Assembly: GCA_963782445.1 (NCBI GenBank)
Contig: CAWAJM010000001.1
Location: forward strand, 310,001 to 374,000
Reading direction: 5' to 3'
DNA from: ZC4RG20 sp963782445
Lineage (GTDB): Bacteria; Pseudomonadota; Gammaproteobacteria; Steroidobacterales; Rariloculaceae
DNA: 64,000 nt
The position numbers were made by a program, and so were the translations under genes. Shown piece after piece: positions 60,349 to 64,000 of this stretch. The notes below the pieces were generated by a model. It was not told the origin of the DNA, made no database searches, and saw only the letters and a program-made list of their open reading frames with translations. How positions within the stretch are numbered: the stretch's first letter is position 1; every line of letters begins with the position of its first letter.

Positions 60349-62916
60349 CTAATTACGCGGTCGCACTCCGCGAATGGCTTCGGCGCTCCGAGGGTCCTCG
60401 GGCCAGTAGTGCTTCGGATAGCGTCCCCTGAGATCCTTGCGCACGTCCGCGTAGCCGCTGCGCCAAAAGCTCGCGAGGTCGCGCGTGATCTGGACGGGGC
60501 GTCGGGCGGGGGACAGGAGCTTGAATGTCACGGGCACGCGGCCTCCGCCCAGGCGCGGAGATTGTTCGAGCCCAAATACTTCCTGCAGGCGCACGGCGAC
60601 GGCCGGCGCGTTCTCGTCGCGATAGTCGATGCGGATTTTGGAGCCGCTCGGCACCTCGAGCCGGCTCGGCGCGAGGGCGTCGAGCCGGCCGCGCCGTTCC
60701 CAACCGATGCGCGCGAGCAGGGCCTCGGTCAGCGGAAGGCGGGCCAAGTGCTCGCGGCGCGTCAGGCCCGCGAGCCAGGGGCCGAGCCACGATTCGAGGT
60801 CGGCGCCGAGGGCGGCGTCGTCGACGGCCGGCCAGCCGGCCGCCTCCTCGAGCGGCAGGGTGCGTACGAACTCGATGCGCGCCTGCAGATCGCGCGCCTC
60901 CTCGGTCCACGGCAGCGCGGCGACGCCGAGCGAGCGGAGGCCTTCGAGCATGGCTGCGCGCGCGGCTTCGGGCGGCACCGAGGGCAGCGGCTGCTCGGCG
61001 ACGAGCAGGGCGCCGAAGCGCCGCGTCCGGCGTGCGACGACGGCTTGCTCGCGGCTGCTCCAATGGACTTCGTCGCGGTCCTCGAGCTCCGCCGCGAAGT
61101 GGGTCTCGAGATCTTCGCGGCGCAGCGCGGCCGCGAGGTGGATGCGGGCGTCGCGATCGCGGTCGTCGAGATCGACGGCGACCAGGAACTCCGCGCGCGC
61201 GAGCCGCTCGCCCTCGGGCAGCACCGCGCCGCGCCCGTTCGCGAGTGTGTACCGGCCGCCATCGCCGGGCCGGCGCCGGCCGATCCGGTCCGGATAGGCG
61301 AACGCGAGCAGCGGGCCGACCAGCGCATCGTCGCGCGCGCCCGGCCGCCGCGCCTTGTGCGCCGATGCCGCGCCGACGCGCCGTTCGAGCTCGGCCGCGA
61401 TCCGGCGCACCCGGGCGGCGCTGACGCGGCGCGCGGCGCCGCGCTCGAGCAGCTCGAGGCGCGTAGCGATGTCGGCGTCGCGGGCCGCAGCACCGGCGGC
61501 GAGGTCGCGTTCGGAAAGGATCGCCGCGAGCTCGGCGCCGAGCCGCAGCTGCCCGAGGCGCCGAGCTTCGATGAGCATGTGCGCGAGCCGTGGATGCACG
61601 GGGAGCTCGGCCATGTCCCGGCCCCTGGCCGTGACGCGGCCCGCGGGGTCGAGCGCGCCGAGGCGGCGCAGCAGATCGCGCGCGCTCGCGAGGGCCGCGG
61701 CCGGCGGCGGATCGAGCCACTGCAGCGATGCCGCGTCCGCGGCGCCCCAGCTCGCGAGCTCGAGCGCGAGCGGTGCGAGATCGGCGTCGAGGATCTCGGG
61801 CGGCGTGGCGGCCGCGAGCTGGGCGTGGGCACCCTCGCTCCAGGCGCGATAGCAGACGCCGGGGGCCGTGCGGCCGGCGCGCCCGCGCCGCTGCTCGGCC
61901 GAGGCGCGCGAGATGCGCTCGGTCTCGAGCCGCGACAGGCCCCGGGCGGGATCGAAGCGGGCGCGGCGCACGAGCCCCGAGTCCACGACGACGCGCACGC
62001 CTTCGATGGTCAAGCTCGTTTCCGCGATGTTCGTCGCGAGGACGATGCGCCGCGAGCCGGGCGGTCGAGGCGCCAGCGCTGCGTCCTGGGCGGCCGCGTC
62101 GAGATCGCCGTAGAGCGGCAGCAGGCGTGTGCCTGCCTCGAGTCCCGCGGCCTCGAGCGCGCTCTGCACGTGCCGGATCTCACGTGCGCCGGGTAGGAAC
62201 ACGAGCACGTCGCCCGGCGCATCGGCCAGAGCTCGGCGCACGATGGCCGCCGTGAGCCCTTCAGCCGTCGCCGTGCCCGGGCCTTTGCCGCCTGACCCGG
62301 ATGGCAGCGGCGGCGGCCCCTTCCCGACGAAGTGCGTCTCGACCGGGAACGCGCGGCCCGCGGCGCTGACGACGGCGGCGTCGCCGAGCAGCCGCGCCAC
62401 CGGCGCCGGGTCGAGCGTGGCCGACATCACGAGCAGACGCAGCTCGGGCACGAGCACGGCGCGGGCGTCGAGCGTGAAGGCGAGACCGAGGTCGGCCTGC
62501 AGACTCCGCTCGTGGAATTCGTCGAAGATGACGAGGGCGATGCCTTCGAGCGCCGGATCGTGCTGCAGCAGGCGCATCAGCACGCCCTCGGTCACGACCT
62601 CGATGCGCGTTGCGGCTGACACGCGGGTCTCGAGGCGCATGCGGTAACCGACCGTGCGCCCGACGGGCTCGCCGAGCGTGGCGGCCATGCGCTCGGCGAC
62701 AGCGCGGGCCGCGAGCCGCCGCGGCTCGAGCATGACGATACGCCGGTCCCGGACCCACGGCTCTGCCCGCAGGGCGAGCGGCACGACGGTGCTCTTGCCG
62801 GCGCCGGGCGGCGCCGCGAGCACGGCCGCGCGGCCCGCCGCAAGCGCGTCGCGCAAGGCGGGCAGGGCTTCGTCTATGGGCAGTCCGGACGGTGCGGGCG
62901 CCGGGCGGCGCGGCAC
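60349..62916 (-). CDS. hrpB: ATP-dependent helicase HrpB
   Basis: 855 residues, the expected HrpB length (about 800-850). It has DEAH-type RNA helicase motifs: Walker A APPGAGKST (residues 35-43), motif II DEFHERS, motif III SATLD, a C-terminal helicase half with NIAETSLTIEGV and QRRGRAGRTAPGVCYR, then the HA2 and HrpB-specific C-terminal domains (LGGGRVPVTFKLLSPARRP). HrpB is common in Proteobacteria; its RNA targets are poorly known. ATG 62916 gives the right N-terminus. It lies 103 bp downstream of the aldehyde dehydrogenase. Confidence 0.95.
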   Translation of the reverse strand: MPRRPAPAPSGLPIDEALPALRDALAAGRAAVLAAPPGAGKSTVVPLALRAEPWVRDRRIVMLEPRRLAARAVAERMAATLGEPVGRTVGYRMRLETRVSAATRIEVVTEGVLMRLLQHDPALEGIALVIFDEFHERSLQADLGLAFTLDARAVLVPELRLLVMSATLDPAPVARLLGDAAVVSAAGRAFPVETHFVGKGPPPLPSGSGGKGPGTATAEGLTAAIVRRALADAPGDVLVFLPGAREIRHVQSALEAAGLEAGTRLLPLYGDLDAAAQDAALAPRPPGSRRIVLATNIAETSLTIEGVRVVVDSGLVRRARFDPARGLSRLETERISRASAEQRRGRAGRTAPGVCYRAWSEGAHAQLAAATPPEILDADLAPLALELASWGAADAASLQWLDPPPAAALASARDLLRRLGALDPAGRVTARGRDMAELPVHPRLAHMLIEARRLGQLRLGAELAAILSERDLAAGAAARDADIATRLELLERGAARRVSAARVRRIAAELERRVGAASAHKARRPGARDDALVGPLLAFAYPDRIGRRRPGDGGRYTLANGRGAVLPEGERLARAEFLVAVDLDDRDRDARIHLAAALRREDLETHFAAELEDRDEVHWSSREQAVVARRTRRFGALLVAEQPLPSVPPEAARAAMLEGLRSLGVAALPWTEEARDLQARIEFVRTLPLEEAAGWPAVDDAALGADLESWLGPWLAGLTRREHLARLPLTEALLARIGWERRGRLDALAPSRLEVPSGSKIRIDYRDENAPAVAVRLQEVFGLEQSPRLGGGRVPVTFKLLSPARRPVQITRDLASFWRSGYADVRKDLRGRYPKHYWPEDPRSAEAIRGVRPRN

Positions 62917-62967
62917 GCCGTCCTCGCTCGACGCGTCGCTCAGAACGTCCCCCTCTGGGGCGCGGCG

Positions 62968-62989
62968 CCCTGCACGCGCGCGTGCAGGG
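62968..62989 (-). terminator. 22-bp perfect palindrome after the aldehyde dehydrogenase
   Basis: CCCTGCACGCG (62968-62978) is directly followed by its complement CGCGTGCAGGG (62979-62989), flanked by GGCGCC / GGCGCC on both sides. Read on the minus strand it lies 30 bp past the aldehyde dehydrogenase stop, so it is a likely terminator; the palindrome centre would open to a small loop. Confidence 0.5.
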
Positions 62990-63019
62990 CCGGCGCCCTC
63001 CGGGTCCGCCGGATCGAGC

Positions 63020-64000
63020 TCAGCCGAAGTACACCGTCTTGAGCTCGAAGTACAGCTCGAGCCCCTCGATGCCGCCTTCGCGCCCGATCCCGGACTGCTT
63101 GAACCCGCCGAACGGCATCTTCGGATCGACGATCATGCCGTTGACCGTGATGCTGCCCGACCGCATGCGGCGCGCAATCTCGTAGCCGCGCTCCGGGTCC
63201 GCCGTGTAAACGGCGCCGTGCAGGCCGTAGTTGGTGTCGTTCGCCTTGCGGACCGCGTCGTCGATGTCCCGATAGCCGATGAACGAAACGACCGGGCCGA
63301 AGATCTCCTCGCGCGCGATCGTCATCTCGGTCTTCACGTCGTCGAAGACCGTCGGCTCGATGAAATAGCCGCGATCGAAACCCTTGGCCCGGCCGCCGCC
63401 GAGCACGAGCTTCGCGCCCTCCTGCTTGCCCTTGGCGATGTAGCCTTCGACGCGATCGAGCTGCCGCTTCATGGTCAGCGGGCCCATCTGCGTGTCCGCT
63501 TGTTCCGGATCACCGACCTTGACCGTCTTGACGGCGGCCACGTAGGCGTCCAGCACTTCGGTCTTGCGGGACTCGGGCGCGAGCACGCGCGTCAGCGAGA
63601 AGCACACTTGGCCCGTAATGGGCATCGAGAACGGCACGAGGCTCTGGAGCGCCTGTCCGATGTCGGCATCCTCGAGCACGACGGCAGCGGATTTTCCGCC
63701 GAGCTCGAAGCTCGTGCGCGTGAGACGGGCCGCGGCTGCGGCCGCGATGTGCTTGCCGGCCGCCGTGCTGCCCGTGAAGCTGATCTTGTCGATTCCCTCG
63801 TGCCGGATCAGGTAGTCGCCGGTCTCGCGGCCGGCCGGGATCACGTTGAAGACGCCCGGAGGCAGCCCGGCCGCCTCGATGCACTCCGCGAGGAGGTAGG
63901 CGTCCATTGGGGTTTCCGGAGACGGTTTCGCGACCACCGTGCAGCCTGCGGCCAGCGCGGCGGCGACCTTGTAGCACAGCAGGACCAGCGGTGCGTTCCA
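63020..64000 (-). CDS. Aldehyde dehydrogenase, 5' part beyond the window
   Basis: The C-terminal about 326 residues are seen; the frame is open to the right edge. Motifs: KPSPETPMDAYLLAECI, FTGSTAAGKHIAAAAA (NAD-binding region), the catalytic Glu in SFELGGKSAAVVLED, the catalytic Cys in ITGQVCFSLTRV, and EEIFGPVVSFIGY. The usual GQxC followed by A/N is CFS here. The C-terminal GGFKQSGIGREGGIEGLELY is typical of the ALDH superfamily. Substrate is unknown; it could oxidise aldehydes released by the oxygenase or PQQ enzyme of the 49-52 kb cluster, but that link is speculative. Confidence 0.92.
   Translation of the reverse strand, partial: WNAPLVLLCYKVAAALAAGCTVVAKPSPETPMDAYLLAECIEAAGLPPGVFNVIPAGRETGDYLIRHEGIDKISFTGSTAAGKHIAAAAAARLTRTSFELGGKSAAVVLEDADIGQALQSLVPFSMPITGQVCFSLTRVLAPESRKTEVLDAYVAAVKTVKVGDPEQADTQMGPLTMKRQLDRVEGYIAKGKQEGAKLVLGGGRAKGFDRGYFIEPTVFDDVKTEMTIAREEIFGPVVSFIGYRDIDDAVRKANDTNYGLHGAVYTADPERGYEIARRMRSGSITVNGMIVDPKMPFGGFKQSGIGREGGIEGLELYFELKTVYFG

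Noticed and set aside
1..64000. CRISPR arrays, tRNA or rRNA genes
   Set aside because: No evenly spaced direct repeats and no T-loop/acceptor patterns or rRNA segments were recognised on either strand. A covariance-model search would be needed to be certain.

Overview
This is a 64 kb stretch of a very GC-rich bacterial chromosome (roughly two thirds G+C by eye), densely packed with genes on both strands. Nearly every gene has long antisense shadow frames, as expected at this composition. The gene content (HrpB helicase, MoxR/Bat operon, ArgE, EmrA/EmrB, a DUF3301 protein, an IS1634-type transposase, many secreted PQQ/cytochrome c type proteins) points to a proteobacterium. DUF3301 and HrpB favour Gammaproteobacteria. 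A steroid- or aromatic-degrading lineage such as Steroidobacterales/Nevskiales is a guess, not shown. I found no rRNA, tRNA or CRISPR array.

Layout. 0-3 kb: small housekeeping and stress genes (Nudix hydrolase, a two-domain GFA protein coupled to an AhpD/CMD-like protein, and Hsp20 with a convincing RpoH-type promoter). 3-20 kb: envelope and metabolism (GT39 glycosyltransferase, VOC protein, HtrA protease, paired YedE-like sulfur-transport proteins, esterases, ArgE, a frameshifted GT2 glycosyltransferase, DUF4159, MliC-like protein, MauG-type cytochrome c peroxidase next to a secreted phosphoesterase, class I amidotransferase). 20.9-22.9 kb: an IS1634-like insertion sequence whose right target-site copy contains the batD stop codon. 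22.9-30.1 kb: a seven-gene moxR-DUF58-DUF4381-batA-batB-batC-batD operon, almost all with 4-base start/stop overlaps. 30.6-38 kb: Bax-inhibitor-1 protein, a zone of gene remnants at 33-34.6 kb (truncated Mrr-like gene, DUF3301 without a normal start, internally deleted GFA gene, 5'-truncated aldo/keto reductase), GST, NTF2-like protein, DUF1003 protein and Fpg/Nei glycosylase. 38-48.6 kb: transporters (DUF3311 plus sodium:solute symporter, two MFS carriers, EmrA-Usp-EmrB efflux set) and a 120-bp nested palindromic element at 40.0 kb. 48.7-59.5 kb: a cluster for secreted or periplasmic oxidation, with a PQQ dehydrogenase, carotenoid-oxygenase family enzyme, three related secreted proteins built from a DUF6152 module and a partner module, two tandem paralogues of unknown function, an SMP-30-like protein and a Tat-exported VOC protein. 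59.5-64 kb: VirJ-like protein, HrpB and the 3' part of an aldehyde dehydrogenase.

The most interesting material is the 49-59 kb cluster. There the DUF6152 module and a second secreted module occur both as separate, translationally coupled genes and fused in one protein. Both predicted mature DUF6152 N-termini begin His-His, which suggests a metal site. A second global observation is that four otherwise intact genes (GT2, batD, NTF2-like, emrB) each carry exactly one extra base relative to their family frame. This is either assembly error or real decay.
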